Source of the DNA: a virus | DNA length: 22,134 nt | Reading direction: 5' to 3' (one strand) | Virus record (IMG/VR): IMGVR_UViG_3300036944_000403 | Location: 1 to 22,134 of that record | Shown: piece after piece, positions 1 through 7,305 of the stretch | Position numbering within the stretch: the stretch's first letter is position 1 | Layout: each line of letters starts with the position of its first letter | The notes under the pieces: model-generated | Seen by the model: the letters and a program-made list of their open reading frames with translations, nothing else | What the model was told of the DNA's origin: nothing | The model's database searches: none | Position numbers and translations under genes: made by a program

Positions 1-12
1 AATAGAAAAAAT

Positions 13-585
13 ATGCCAACTTGTGGAACTTTATTAGGAAGATACGAACCATGTAAGCAGTTTGTGGGCGGTATCAAAGGTGCGTTCTTCGTACCCTTTG
101 AATTTACAAACGCAATTGCAACTGATGGAAGCGGTTTAGTAACTCAATTGAATAATGGTGCAACTCCACCCGTAAAATTGACGGGTTACTTTTGGGAGTT
201 GAAAGGTTTGTCAACCATTGAAACTGCGGTTATTGCATCACGCGATAACGGAACATCCGCATACGAAACCACCTTTACTTTGTCATTCAAACCAAGCGGA
301 AAAACTCCCGTAACGGGCGATTCTGATATGGATCAATTGAAGGTTTTGACACAAGGTAGATGGCAAATCATCGTGTGGGATAGAAACGACCAATTTTGGT
401 TGATTGGTGCAACTTTGGGTTGTGATGCCAATGGCGGAACATCTTCATGGGGTGTACAAATGGGTGATGCCCGTTTGAATACTTTGACTTTCATGTCAAG
501 CGAGCCAAACCCTCCGATGTCAGTAGATGCCGACACTTATGCTGAATTGTCAACGAGTGTTATTACCGTTGTTACTGGGGCTTAA
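13..585 (+). CDS. putative tail-tube-like structural protein
   Basis: A 190-aa soluble protein with no signal peptide or membrane segment, rich in beta-prone residues. The central part (about residues 57-165) runs ELKG...ASRDNGT, then a Q-K-V-L-T-Q-G-R-W-Q-I-I-V-W-D segment, then a Gly-rich MGDARLNTLTF stretch. From memory this layout (relative of a strand, long polar turn, W/Q-rich strand, 'MGD...TLTF...E..P') resembles a structural protein common in Bacteroidota phages and prophages that is often taken as the tail-tube subunit. ATG at 13 is preceded by an A-rich tract and no Shine-Dalgarno. The gene is followed by an intrinsic terminator at 613-642, so it ends a transcription unit whose start is outside the window. 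Tail-tube function is inferred; another virion protein is possible. Confidence 0.55.
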   Translation: MPTCGTLLGRYEPCKQFVGGIKGAFFVPFEFTNAIATDGSGLVTQLNNGATPPVKLTGYFWELKGLSTIETAVIASRDNGTSAYETTFTLSFKPSGKTPVTGDSDMDQLKVLTQGRWQIIVWDRNDQFWLIGATLGCDANGGTSSWGVQMGDARLNTLTFMSSEPNPPMSVDADTYAELSTSVITVVTGA

Positions 586-612
586 TTTGATTTCAGTTTT
601 ATAGTTTGACGA

Positions 613-642
613 CCCTCACCAAATCGGTGGGGGTTTTCTTTT
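613..642 (+). terminator. intrinsic terminator after the first structural gene
   Basis: An 8-bp stem CCCTCACC (613-620) pairs with GGTGGGGG (626-633), with one G-T wobble and a 5-nt loop. It is followed by TTTTCTTTT (634-642). It separates the 13-585 gene from the next gene, which therefore needs its own promoter or read-through. Confidence 0.85.
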
Positions 643-672
643 GTAACAAAAAGTTAGAATTGCGTTTTATAG
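643..672 (+). promoter_or_regulatory. bipartite element GTAACA-N15-GTTTTATAG before the gene at 675
   Basis: GTAACA (643-648), a 15-nt spacer, GTTTTATAG (664-672), then 2 nt to the ATG at 675. The same two blocks with the same spacer and the same 2-nt gap to ATG occur at 3996-4025. This copy follows a terminator, where a promoter is expected. The ATG is too close for an ordinary leader, so the element could instead be a translation or RNA-processing signal. What is seen is the repeat; its role is inferred. Confidence 0.45.
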
Positions 673-674
673 GT

Positions 675-1022
675 ATGCACATCAATAACACATCCACATC
701 AGTTACATTCACATCGTTCGTGGATTTTGAAGGTGTGTCAACGGCAACCATTGAGGTATGGCATAAACCCACAAAAACGATGGTTTCCACCACGACTGCG
801 TGTGTGAAGTCATATTCCTTCATCACAATGAATTTACCCGCTCTAACGCCAATTAACGCAGTGGCAAAGAACACGGATGAATTATTGTTTCGTGTGTACA
901 ATGGTGATGTGTTGATTTGGGAAACGATGGGATATTGGATTACGGGAACAACAAACATTTACAACACTTGGAAACAGTTCACAACGACTGCCCCTGGTAC
1001 ACCTAATTGGAAAACATTATGA
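675..1022 (+). CDS. small structural-region protein of unknown function
   Basis: A 115-aa protein, not recognised with confidence. It is beta-rich and Thr-rich (an N-terminal TSTSVTFTSFVDFEG stretch, then alternating hydrophobic strands) and ends with an aromatic segment (WETMGYW...YNTWKQF). I place the start at ATG 675. A TTG-started extension to 606 would run the coding sequence through the terminator hairpin at 613-642, which is unlikely. ATG 675 sits 2 nt after GTTTTATAG. The stop TGA overlaps the ATG of the portal gene (ATGA), so the two are translationally coupled and probably share an mRNA. A minor head or neck protein is a guess from position only. Confidence 0.7.
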   Translation: MHINNTSTSVTFTSFVDFEGVSTATIEVWHKPTKTMVSTTTACVKSYSFITMNLPALTPINAVAKNTDELLFRVYNGDVLIWETMGYWITGTTNIYNTWKQFTTTAPGTPNWKTL

Positions 1023-2803
1023 GTTTAGAATTTATACAATTACAATCATACACCGCACCATCCATCATTGAGCAAAAGAACAAAGATTGGGTGCAATATG
1101 GTGATGATAATAATTACTACCAATATCTGATTGACTTATACCATTCATCACCCACCAACAATGCGTGTATCAAAGGCACGGTTGACCAAATCTTTGGTAA
1201 GGGGTTGGAGGTTACAAGGGCATCAAGGGATTTGCCAGGTTACATTGAATTCAAAAAGTTGTTCAGTGCGGATGACCTTCGTGCCGTGACAATGGATTTG
1301 AAAATGTTGGGGCAAGCATCGTTCCAACTTGTAAAGTCAAAGGACCGCAAAAAGTATGTCCAAGCCAAGCACTTTCCACAACAAACCCTTCGCCCCGCTA
1401 AATGCAATGAAAAGGGTGAAATTGAAAAGTACTATTATTGCCCTGATTGGGCGAACATGAAGCGTAACCACACGCCAATTGAATTTAGGGCGTTCGGTTA
1501 TGACCAAAGTGCAAACGAATGTATTTTAACAATCAAACCATATTCAACGGGTTCGTTTTACTTCGCACCAGTGGATTACCAAGGCGGTACGCAATATGCC
1601 AACTTGGAAGCGGAGATTTCCAATTTCCATATTAACAACATCATGAATGGGTTAGCCCCATCGATGTTGATAAACTTCAACAACGGGCAACCATCCGCCG
1701 AGGTTAAAGACACTGTGGAATCCCAAATCAAACAAAAGTTTGGCGGATCGTCAAACGCGGGAAGGTTTATTATCTCGTGGAATGATGGCAAGGAATCGGC
1801 TGCGGATATTACACCCGTTCAATTGAGCGATGCCCACAACCAATATCAGTTCCTTTCCCAAGAATCCATGCAGAAAATCATGGTGGCGCACCGCATTGTA
1901 TCTCCTTTGTTGTTGGGTATCAAAGACAACACGGGTTTTGGAAGCAACGCAGATGAATTGAAGTCAGCGTCTATCTTGTTTGATAATGTTGTGGTACGGC
2001 CTTTCCAAAGATTGATAATTGATGCAGTCACCAAGGTGTTGAACTTTAACGGGTTTAATTTGAATCTTTATTTCAAGACCTTACAACCTTTGGAATTCAC
2101 CGATTTGAGTGGCAATGTCATTGATGATGAAACCCGTGAAGAAGAAACGGGCGTATCCTTGTCAAGTCAAAAAAAAAAGATTGATTTAGCGGACATGACC
2201 ATCCAAGACGAAAAATCTTGGATAGAACATTTGAAAGACAAGGGGGAAATAATTAACACCGATGAATGGGAACTTATTGATGTTCAAGAGGTTACAGACG
2301 CGGATGAAGAACTAAGATTTAACTTGGCGTATGACAACCCCAATAAAAAAAGTGATGACGATAAAGGGGTGTACAAAATCCGATACCGTTACGGTCCTGA
2401 TTTCGTATCCAACAAATCAAGGGAGTTTTGCTCTACAATGGTTCAAGAAGCCAAAAGCGGAGTGATATTCCGTAGGGAAGATATCATCCAAATGGGTGAT
2501 GCGGGTGTGAACGGACAATTTGCCCCAAGCGGTCAAAGTTCGTATTCAATTTGGAAGTACAAAGGTGGTGTAAATTGTCACCACAGATGGGAACGATTGA
2601 CATTCAGACGCAAACAAGTCAAAGGGAAATTCTTGCCAAAACAACCCAACGAAACGGGCGAAAGTAGGGACATTGATAATTACAACGAAGTATCAAACAA
2701 AAGCGCAGACAATGCGGGTGTGCCATTCTCACCAAGTGGGTGGAATACCGCCAAGACACGCCCCATTGATATGCCAAACAAAGGATCATTAAAGAATAAA
2801 TAA
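1019..2803 (+). CDS. phage portal protein with C-terminal MuF-like domain
   Basis: A 594-aa protein that would form the dodecameric DNA-entry ring at a capsid vertex and dock the terminase. Residues 1 to about 375 have the course of an SPP1/PBSX-type portal: an N-terminal SIIEQKNKDWVQYGDDN segment, a SPTNNACIKGTVDQIFGKG helix, and the SQESMQKIMVAHRIVSPLLLGI and FGSNADELKSA segments near 280-325. A charged linker follows at about 384-450 and contains a run of ten A. The last part (about 450-545) resembles the head-morphogenesis MuF-type domain, with RYRYGPDF, REFC, a REDIIQM block and GGVNCHHRW around 515-522. Start chosen at ATG 1019, overlapping the previous stop; a TTG four codons upstream is less likely. 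Portal assignment is strong; the C-terminal domain call is from motif memory. Confidence 0.85.
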   Translation: MSLEFIQLQSYTAPSIIEQKNKDWVQYGDDNNYYQYLIDLYHSSPTNNACIKGTVDQIFGKGLEVTRASRDLPGYIEFKKLFSADDLRAVTMDLKMLGQASFQLVKSKDRKKYVQAKHFPQQTLRPAKCNEKGEIEKYYYCPDWANMKRNHTPIEFRAFGYDQSANECILTIKPYSTGSFYFAPVDYQGGTQYANLEAEISNFHINNIMNGLAPSMLINFNNGQPSAEVKDTVESQIKQKFGGSSNAGRFIISWNDGKESAADITPVQLSDAHNQYQFLSQESMQKIMVAHRIVSPLLLGIKDNTGFGSNADELKSASILFDNVVVRPFQRLIIDAVTKVLNFNGFNLNLYFKTLQPLEFTDLSGNVIDDETREEETGVSLSSQKKKIDLADMTIQDEKSWIEHLKDKGEIINTDEWELIDVQEVTDADEELRFNLAYDNPNKKSDDDKGVYKIRYRYGPDFVSNKSREFCSTMVQEAKSGVIFRREDIIQMGDAGVNGQFAPSGQSSYSIWKYKGGVNCHHRWERLTFRRKQVKGKFLPKQPNETGESRDIDNYNEVSNKSADNAGVPFSPSGWNTAKTRPIDMPNKGSLKNK

Positions 2804-2804
2804 G

Positions 2805-3317
2805 ATGTACGCAAACGACGATATACTATTAGTAGATAAAGAACTAATCTTCAAATACACCCAATTGGGTGGTAATGTGGATGTGGACAAAATTTATCCC
2901 TTTGTCAAAATCAGTCAAGACATACAAGTTCAAGAACTTTTGGGAACTAAACTTTATCGGTACATTTTAACCCAGGTGGAAGCGGGGACATTGACGGGTA
3001 ACTACCAAACTTTGGTTTCGCACTATGTTCAACCGATGTTAATTCATTACGCCATGGCCGATTTGTTGTTGTTTCATGGTTATGAGGTAAGCAACGCGGG
3101 TATTTTGAGGAACTCACCCGAAAACACCACCTTGCCCGACAAAAGTGAAATTGATACATTGGTTCAACGCCAAAGAAACATCGCGGAAACTTATCGTAGA
3201 CGGGTTGTGGATTATTTGAGTTACTACCCACAATTATTTAGCCAGTACACAGAGGACCAACAAGCGGGTGAATACCCAAATACAAATCCGTCTAACTATG
3301 TTTCATGGAATCTGTAA
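2805..3317 (+). CDS. head-tail connector-like (gp6/DUF6712-like) protein
   Basis: A 170-aa, mostly helical protein one base after the portal stop. It starts with a short strand (DDILLVDKELIFKYTQLGGNVD), then helices through PFVKISQDIQVQELLGTKLYRYILTQVEAGTLTGNYQTLVSHYVQPMLI-type segments (written here in pieces), and ends with RRRVVDYLSYYPQLF and a disordered polar tail. This pattern (paired helices holding an 'LLGTKLY' turn, then a 'Y-x-x-P' tail) matches the connector proteins that sit under the portal in siphoviruses and in Bacteroidota phages. Its place directly after the portal supports that role. The exact family name is from memory and was not searched. Confidence 0.65.
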   Translation: MYANDDILLVDKELIFKYTQLGGNVDVDKIYPFVKISQDIQVQELLGTKLYRYILTQVEAGTLTGNYQTLVSHYVQPMLIHYAMADLLLFHGYEVSNAGILRNSPENTTLPDKSEIDTLVQRQRNIAETYRRRVVDYLSYYPQLFSQYTEDQQAGEYPNTNPSNYVSWNL

Positions 3318-3814
3318 AGAAAACATACAAGCCAAAGGATGAAAAGGTCAAGAAATTGACCACCTACATGACGCAACTTAAAATTGTCAAGGGGATAAAA
3401 TGCGACTTGTTCACAAAGGCAATTATCATATTGGTGATGTCAACGGGATGTTCTGCGCAGTATCATTTGAAACAAGCCATCAAAAAGAACCCCGCCATGG
3501 CACAAATAAGTGTGTATGGCATTGATACCATGTTTGTGCGTGATTCTGTGACCATTACAGACACTTTCACAACAAAAACGATAGATACCCTCACAATTGA
3601 AAAGGATGGCGTTAAAACGATTGTTTACAGAAATCACGATGTGATAAGAGTGCAAACAATTGTGAAGGCAGATACCATCCGTTACACCAAGACCATTCAG
3701 TTACCACCGCAAGTTCAGTACAAAGAACGCATCAGTGTACCCCAATTGGTGGGAACGGCAATTGGATTGGTATTGGCATTGTTATTTTTAATCCTTTTAA
3801 TTTTCAAAAAATGA
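3305..3814 (+). CDS. membrane protein with lipobox-like segment; unknown function
   Basis: A 169-aa protein not recognised. An N-terminal basic stretch (1-32) is followed by a hydrophobic segment AIIILVMSTGC ending in Cys49, which looks like an imperfect lipoprotein signal. The middle (70-135) is a run of T/I/V/D-rich beta-prone segments (DTMFVRDSVTITDTF, DTIRYTKTIQL), and residues 146-167 form a clear C-terminal membrane helix. The ATG at 3305 overlaps the preceding gene by 13 nt. ATG 3368 is an alternative, and a TTG start near 3407 would put the lipobox directly at the N terminus. The two membrane anchors around a periplasm-like middle recall unimolecular spanins, but the lysis genes lie 3 kb downstream, so this is only a possibility. 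Confidence 0.65.
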   Translation: MESVKKTYKPKDEKVKKLTTYMTQLKIVKGIKCDLFTKAIIILVMSTGCSAQYHLKQAIKKNPAMAQISVYGIDTMFVRDSVTITDTFTTKTIDTLTIEKDGVKTIVYRNHDVIRVQTIVKADTIRYTKTIQLPPQVQYKERISVPQLVGTAIGLVLALLFLILLIFKK

Positions 3815-3999
3815 GCAATTGGAACAACCCAAATAATCCGAACAATACACAGAATGGGTGGAAAACCCCATCAAGGTCATCCCCACAAGGTGGTGGAACA
3901 CGGGCGTGTTTGTGCAAGGACAAAAACACATATTCCAAAAAGTGTTGTGATGGCACTTTGTGGGCGCAAGGCATTGGGCAAATCACCCGTAATCCGTAA
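3811..3999 (+). CDS. small Cys-containing protein, unknown function
   Basis: A 62-aa protein with an Asn/Pro-rich N terminus (NNPNNPNNTQNG, residues 5-16), a Ser/Gly linker, and a C-terminal Cys cluster: Cys33, Cys35, Cys45 and Cys46 in ACLCKDKNTYSKKCC, then a hydrophobic WAQGIGQI tail. I recall similar short proteins among structural genes of Bacteroidota phages, with no known function. The ATG overlaps the previous stop (ATGA). The four Cys could bind a metal or form disulfides in the virion. Confidence 0.65.
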   Translation: MSNWNNPNNPNNTQNGWKTPSRSSPQGGGTRACLCKDKNTYSKKCCDGTLWAQGIGQITRNP

Positions 4000-4025
4000 C
4001 AATTAACCTTAAAATCGTTTTATAG
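3996..4025 (+). promoter_or_regulatory. second copy of GTAACA-N15-GTTTTATAG, before the gene at 4028
   Basis: GTAACA (3996-4001), 15 nt, GTTTTATAG (4017-4025), 2 nt, ATG at 4028. Block sequence, spacer and distance to ATG are the same as at 643-675. The first block overlaps the stop codon of the preceding gene. A phage-specific promoter or initiation signal is inferred. Confidence 0.45.
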
Positions 4026-4027
4026 AT

Positions 4028-4300
4028 ATGAGTATCGCAGGATCAGCATTTACCGCAGGTTACACTGGAAGTGTAGCCGTAGCCAATACCACCGCAAAAA
4101 CGGGTAGATTCCGTGGATTTTTTGTCAATTCAAATGCCGTTGTATCGGCTTGTTTGGATAAGGACGGCAATTCATTGATGACTACCATGGGATTGACGGG
4201 TACAACCTTGTTACCTGGTCCTTTCCATTGCGTTGCAGATGGCAACTACATTTCATCAATTACCTTGACATCAGGTTCAATCGTACTTTACAACGAATAA
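4028..4300 (+). CDS. small beta-rich structural-region protein
   Basis: A 90-aa Gly/Ala/Thr/Ser-rich protein with predicted beta strands throughout (AGYTGSVAVANTTAKTGRF, GFFVNSNAVVSACLD, SITLTSGSIVLYNE). No membrane segment or signal. Such short beta proteins commonly sit just before fibre genes in Bacteroidota phages; a fibre-base or decoration role is inferred from place and composition only. It begins 2 nt after the GTTTTATAG element and its TAA overlaps the next ATG (TAATG). Confidence 0.65.
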   Translation: MSIAGSAFTAGYTGSVAVANTTAKTGRFRGFFVNSNAVVSACLDKDGNSLMTTMGLTGTTLLPGPFHCVADGNYISSITLTSGSIVLYNE

Positions 4301-4458
4301 TGTTTGTTGGGATTGCAATGGGTGTAACTCCCTTCACCCAAGCGGGTGGGGCGGTGTTAGCGTTAGAATATACGAATAGGGTAACTGCCGATGGTGGTTA
4401 TTACGAAGGTGTGGACTGCATGATTTTCAAATTGGATAATTTAGATTCACAAGAATGA
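4300..4458 (+). CDS. 52-aa protein between structural genes
   Basis: A 52-aa protein, MFVGIAMGVTPFTQAGG at its N terminus, then a DGGYYEGVDCMIFKLDNLD tail. The start at ATG 4300 is set by the TAATG overlap with the preceding stop; a longer TTG-started version would lie entirely inside the preceding gene. The stop overlaps the ATG of the fibre gene (ATGA), so it is coupled at both ends. It reads like a linker or base-plate peptide, but no family was recognised. Confidence 0.6.
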   Translation: MFVGIAMGVTPFTQAGGAVLALEYTNRVTADGGYYEGVDCMIFKLDNLDSQE

Positions 4459-6191
4459 ATACACTTTTAGAACAAGCAAGTTTGGTAATGATACCAAGCG
4501 GATACAAAGAGGATGTTGTTTATTCTCAAATACCCACAAACGGCAGTGGCGATTTGTCATTCAACCGTGCATCGAACGGAACGCGAGTAAATTCTGCGGG
4601 ATTGGTTGAGGTTTGCCCGTGGAATTTGGCGCAGTATAGCGAGAATTTTAGTGCAAATTTTTCGGCAATAAATTCAAGTATTTCCAACAATACCACAACA
4701 GCACCCAATGGGACAACAACCGCAGATTCGTTAATTGAAAATACTGCAACGGACAACCATTTTATTTTTGCGGATTATACACAACAAAGCGGAACGCAAT
4801 ATACATATTCAGTTTATGCAAAAAGCATTGGAGGTCGAAACATTCGCATCAGTGGTTCGTCTGGATATGGTGGTGCAATTATTGTTGACCTTTCAAATGG
4901 TAGCATTTTAAGTGGTAGCGGTGTTGTTGAAAATGTCGGCAATGGATGGTATAGAATTTCAATAACTGCAACAACAACCACAAGCACGGTTCGTGTGATT
5001 ATTTATGCGGCTAACGGAACAAGTTTGTCATATACTGGCAATGGCACAAGCGGGGTGTATTTGTGGGGCGCACAATTAAACATTGGCTCAACCGCCAAAC
5101 CCTATTTCCCCACTACCGACCGATTAAATGTTCCACGCCTAACCTACCAAAATGGCGGGGGCGGGTGTCCAAGTTTGTTGTTGGAGAAGCAGAGTACGAA
5201 TTTGGCGCAATATAGCGAGCAGTTCGATAATGCGTATTGGAGCAAAACAAACGCAACAATATCGGCAAACAATACCACAAGTCCCGACGGAACGCAAAAC
5301 GCGGATTTGATTATTGCAGACACAACAAACGGAGTACACCAATTTCGCACAACCATTTCAAGTGTAACGGCACAAAATTACACAATGAGTATTTTTGCGA
5401 AAAAATCGGGTATTAATTTTATTCGTTTTTGGGAAGATGGGCAAACGGGGAAACAATGTTATTTTAACCTAAATACGGGCGTTGCAACAAATGTTGACAT
5501 GACATCGGTTAGCATTGAAAATATAGGCAATGGTTGGTATAGGTGTATTGCGGTAGTTCCAATTCCAGCAAGTGGTGTTTTTGGATTTCGTGTTTTAGTT
5601 TCCCAAGATGGTAGCGCAACGGCATATGCGGGAAACGGAACGGATGGAGTATTTATATGGGGCGCACAATTGGAAGCGTCATCTTACCCCACATCCTACA
5701 TACCAACAACCTCAGCAAGTGCAACAAGGGTTGCAGATGTTGCACAAAAGACGGGTATAAGTTCGTTGATTGGGCAGACGGAGGGTACGGTGTATTTTGA
5801 GTTACAAAGAAATAATACAGACAATGACACGCGTTTACAAATTTCAGACGGAACGACCAGTAATTGGTTATTTGTATCTATTGAAACGGGATTAAATCCT
5901 CGCGCTTATTGTAATGTTGGAGGTGTTAATCAATTTAGTGCTTATGGTTCAGCCGTTAGCAATTCAACGCACAAAGTAGCATTTGCATATAAAAACAATG
6001 ATTTTAAAGTATACATTGATGGTGTTGCGTCTATTACTCAAACAAGCGGAAGCGTTCCCGCTTGTACTCAATTAGATGTTGGAAGTGGGTCACCGAGCGG
6101 GTCAGTTTTAAGTACATCATTAATTAAAGAAGTTGTCCTTTTCAAAACCCGCCTAACAAACGCAGAACTTGCATCACTAACCACAATTTAA
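4455..6191 (+). CDS. fibre/receptor-binding protein with tandem beta-sandwich domains
   Basis: A 578-aa protein. Residues 30-56 carry the DLSFNRASNGTRVNSAGLVE segment common in Bacteroidota phage fibre-type proteins. Two homologous domains follow, about 57-221 and 249-419. Each opens with NLAQYSE, has a P-[ND]-G-T...AD stretch, an IGNGWYR or VGNGWYR strand, a GNGT.GV..WGAQL block and a Y.P(T)T end. The second copy is shifted by about 192 residues at its start, and the DNA repeats in parallel (near 4623 and 5200). Residues about 440-578 resemble a LamG/concanavalin-type sandwich (GTVYFELQ...VAFAYKNNDFKVYIDG). The likely job is binding a host surface glycan on the virion tail or head fibre. Its own target cannot be told from sequence. 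Confidence 0.7.
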   Translation: MNTLLEQASLVMIPSGYKEDVVYSQIPTNGSGDLSFNRASNGTRVNSAGLVEVCPWNLAQYSENFSANFSAINSSISNNTTTAPNGTTTADSLIENTATDNHFIFADYTQQSGTQYTYSVYAKSIGGRNIRISGSSGYGGAIIVDLSNGSILSGSGVVENVGNGWYRISITATTTTSTVRVIIYAANGTSLSYTGNGTSGVYLWGAQLNIGSTAKPYFPTTDRLNVPRLTYQNGGGGCPSLLLEKQSTNLAQYSEQFDNAYWSKTNATISANNTTSPDGTQNADLIIADTTNGVHQFRTTISSVTAQNYTMSIFAKKSGINFIRFWEDGQTGKQCYFNLNTGVATNVDMTSVSIENIGNGWYRCIAVVPIPASGVFGFRVLVSQDGSATAYAGNGTDGVFIWGAQLEASSYPTSYIPTTSASATRVADVAQKTGISSLIGQTEGTVYFELQRNNTDNDTRLQISDGTTSNWLFVSIETGLNPRAYCNVGGVNQFSAYGSAVSNSTHKVAFAYKNNDFKVYIDGVASITQTSGSVPACTQLDVGSGSPSGSVLSTSLIKEVVLFKTRLTNAELASLTTI

Positions 6192-6195
6192 CACA

Positions 6196-6570
6196 ATGAA
6201 ATCCTTTAATAAATTCGAGTTCACCCCTACCGAATGGGCTACACTCCAAAAAGACATACAACAAACCACAACCACCCCAAGCGGGGAAACCGTGACAACT
6301 TGGAAAGATTGCGCAGTTGTTGAAATTGGGTTTATTTGTTTAGAGTGGGGGCAAGTGGATGACAAACCCGTTTGCACAAAGCAAAGCGACAAGTGGGCGG
6401 TTGACATTCTATTCTATTCAGAACCCCCCGCAAGTTTTGCCCCGTTTGAGGTTTTTCCAAATCCGTGTGGTGTGCATACTTTCAGCGGTGATGATTCGTT
6501 GTATCTCAAAACTTTTTGCGCTAAATATCCTGATTCACCATATTGTATTGTTCCTGATCCCGTAATATAA
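6196..6570 (+). CDS. conserved phage protein after the fibre gene, unknown function
   Basis: A 124-aa protein with an acidic, Trp/Phe-rich body. It has a threonine run (QQTTTTPSGETVTTW), then AVVEIGFICLEWG, a KWAVDILFYSEPP strand, PNPCGVHTFSGDDSLYLKTFC and a C-terminal YPDSPYC. I recall similar C-terminal 'DILF...P.PCGVHTF...YL..FC...P..PYC' proteins next to fibre genes in Bacteroidota phages. Function is unknown. Cys residues cluster near the C terminus and could pair by disulfide in an extracellular virion protein. Its TAA overlaps the next ATG (TAATG). Confidence 0.65.
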   Translation: MKSFNKFEFTPTEWATLQKDIQQTTTTPSGETVTTWKDCAVVEIGFICLEWGQVDDKPVCTKQSDKWAVDILFYSEPPASFAPFEVFPNPCGVHTFSGDDSLYLKTFCAKYPDSPYCIVPDPVI

Positions 6571-6845
6571 TGGCTACACCAAAACCCAATGCCTTGCCAG
6601 TGTCGTTTGACCAATTTCGCAAAAACCCAATTGCTGCCGTTGCTTTTTGTATGCTGTTGGCTGTTTCTTATCTTTACTTTGACCTTCGTTCGGGCTATAA
6701 AGAACAGATTGAAAAGGCAAACCAAAAGATTGAAGCGTTGGATATGAAGATTGACAAACTCACATACGCCCTTAAAAAGTCCGATTCGTGTTTGGCCGCA
6801 ACCATGACCGAAATCCGCATCATGCAAACAATGAAGAAACTATGA
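6570..6845 (+). CDS. single-pass membrane protein with coiled coil (lysis region)
   Basis: A 91-aa protein. Residues 20-38 form one membrane helix, and residues 43-72 (EQIEKANQKIEALDMKIDKL) form a heptad-like coiled coil. The N terminus is short and proline-rich, so an N-in topology with the coiled coil outside is likely. The layout, next to holin and amidase genes, fits an inner-membrane spanin-type (Rz-like) or accessory lysis protein. It is coupled to the next gene by ATGA. No sequence family was recognised. Confidence 0.6.
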   Translation: MATPKPNALPVSFDQFRKNPIAAVAFCMLLAVSYLYFDLRSGYKEQIEKANQKIEALDMKIDKLTYALKKSDSCLAATMTEIRIMQTMKKL

Positions 6846-7189
6846 AAAATCTTTTAATCGTATTTAGTGCATTGTTTATCACTGGTTATGTGTTCACAAT
6901 TGCCCACGCTAAACCAAGCCCTCAGATTGACGAAATAGATGCGTTGCTTAGCAAGGTATCAAAAAACCTACAAAGTGCGGGAGAAGCCACCAAAATGGCT
7001 CAAACGATGAACGCGGAGATGGTTGAATCAAAGGTTGCAGAAAAAGAAGCGTTAAAAGCGGATGTTGTTAAGGCACAAGCCAAGGCGGAAAAGTACGCAA
7101 AGACCATGATGTTCATGGGTGTTGACACGGCCATTGCCGACATGGACACTGTGAGTTTAAACAATATGCTAAAACTAAACGGATTGTAA
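6842..7189 (+). CDS. exported alpha-helical protein in the lysis region
   Basis: A 115-aa protein with a signal peptide: basic start MKN, hydrophobic core 4-19, and a likely cleavage after AHA at residue 23. The mature part is nearly all helical, Ala/Lys/Glu-rich (KVAEKEALKADVVKAQAKAEKYAK), with a C-terminal helix DMDTVSLNNMLKLNG. There is no lipobox. The start at 6842 is set by ATGA overlap. Together with the coiled-coil membrane protein just upstream it could form an envelope-spanning pair, which is inference from context. Confidence 0.6.
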   Translation: MKNLLIVFSALFITGYVFTIAHAKPSPQIDEIDALLSKVSKNLQSAGEATKMAQTMNAEMVESKVAEKEALKADVVKAQAKAEKYAKTMMFMGVDTAIADMDTVSLNNMLKLNGL

Positions 7190-7305
7190 TGGCAAAGGCA
7201 ACCAACACAACGACATTTCGCGTTAAACCCAAAAACAAGTTGGGTAGACACACCAAGCACATCAATAAACACAAATCAAAAAAGCCCAGTGTGGGACAAG
7301 GATAA
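7189..7305 (+). CDS. 38-aa highly basic protein
   Basis: A very small protein whose start overlaps the previous stop (TAATG) and whose stop overlaps the next ATG (TAATG); both junctions support translation. It contains many Lys, Arg and His residues in the segment KNKLGRHTKHINKHKSKK, with no acidic residue. Similar short basic proteins are known in many tailed phages without assigned function. Binding to nucleic acid or polyanionic surfaces is plausible. Confidence 0.6.
   Translation: MAKATNTTTFRVKPKNKLGRHTKHINKHKSKKPSVGQG

Noticed and set aside
606-674. N-terminal extension of the 675 gene from a TTG at 606
   Set aside because: It would translate through a clear intrinsic terminator (613-642); ATG 675 has the GTTTTATAG-N2 context shared with the 4028 gene.
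599-958. Open frames on the minus strand here and elsewhere (for example 20760-21077 and 21423-21881)
   Set aside because: They lie opposite well-supported + strand genes, have no leader signals and show no recognisable domain.
4620-5720. Repeated DNA in the fibre gene as a CRISPR-like or mobile repeat
   Set aside because: The two copies are about 0.58 kb apart, long, diverged and in frame, which fits a protein-domain duplication.
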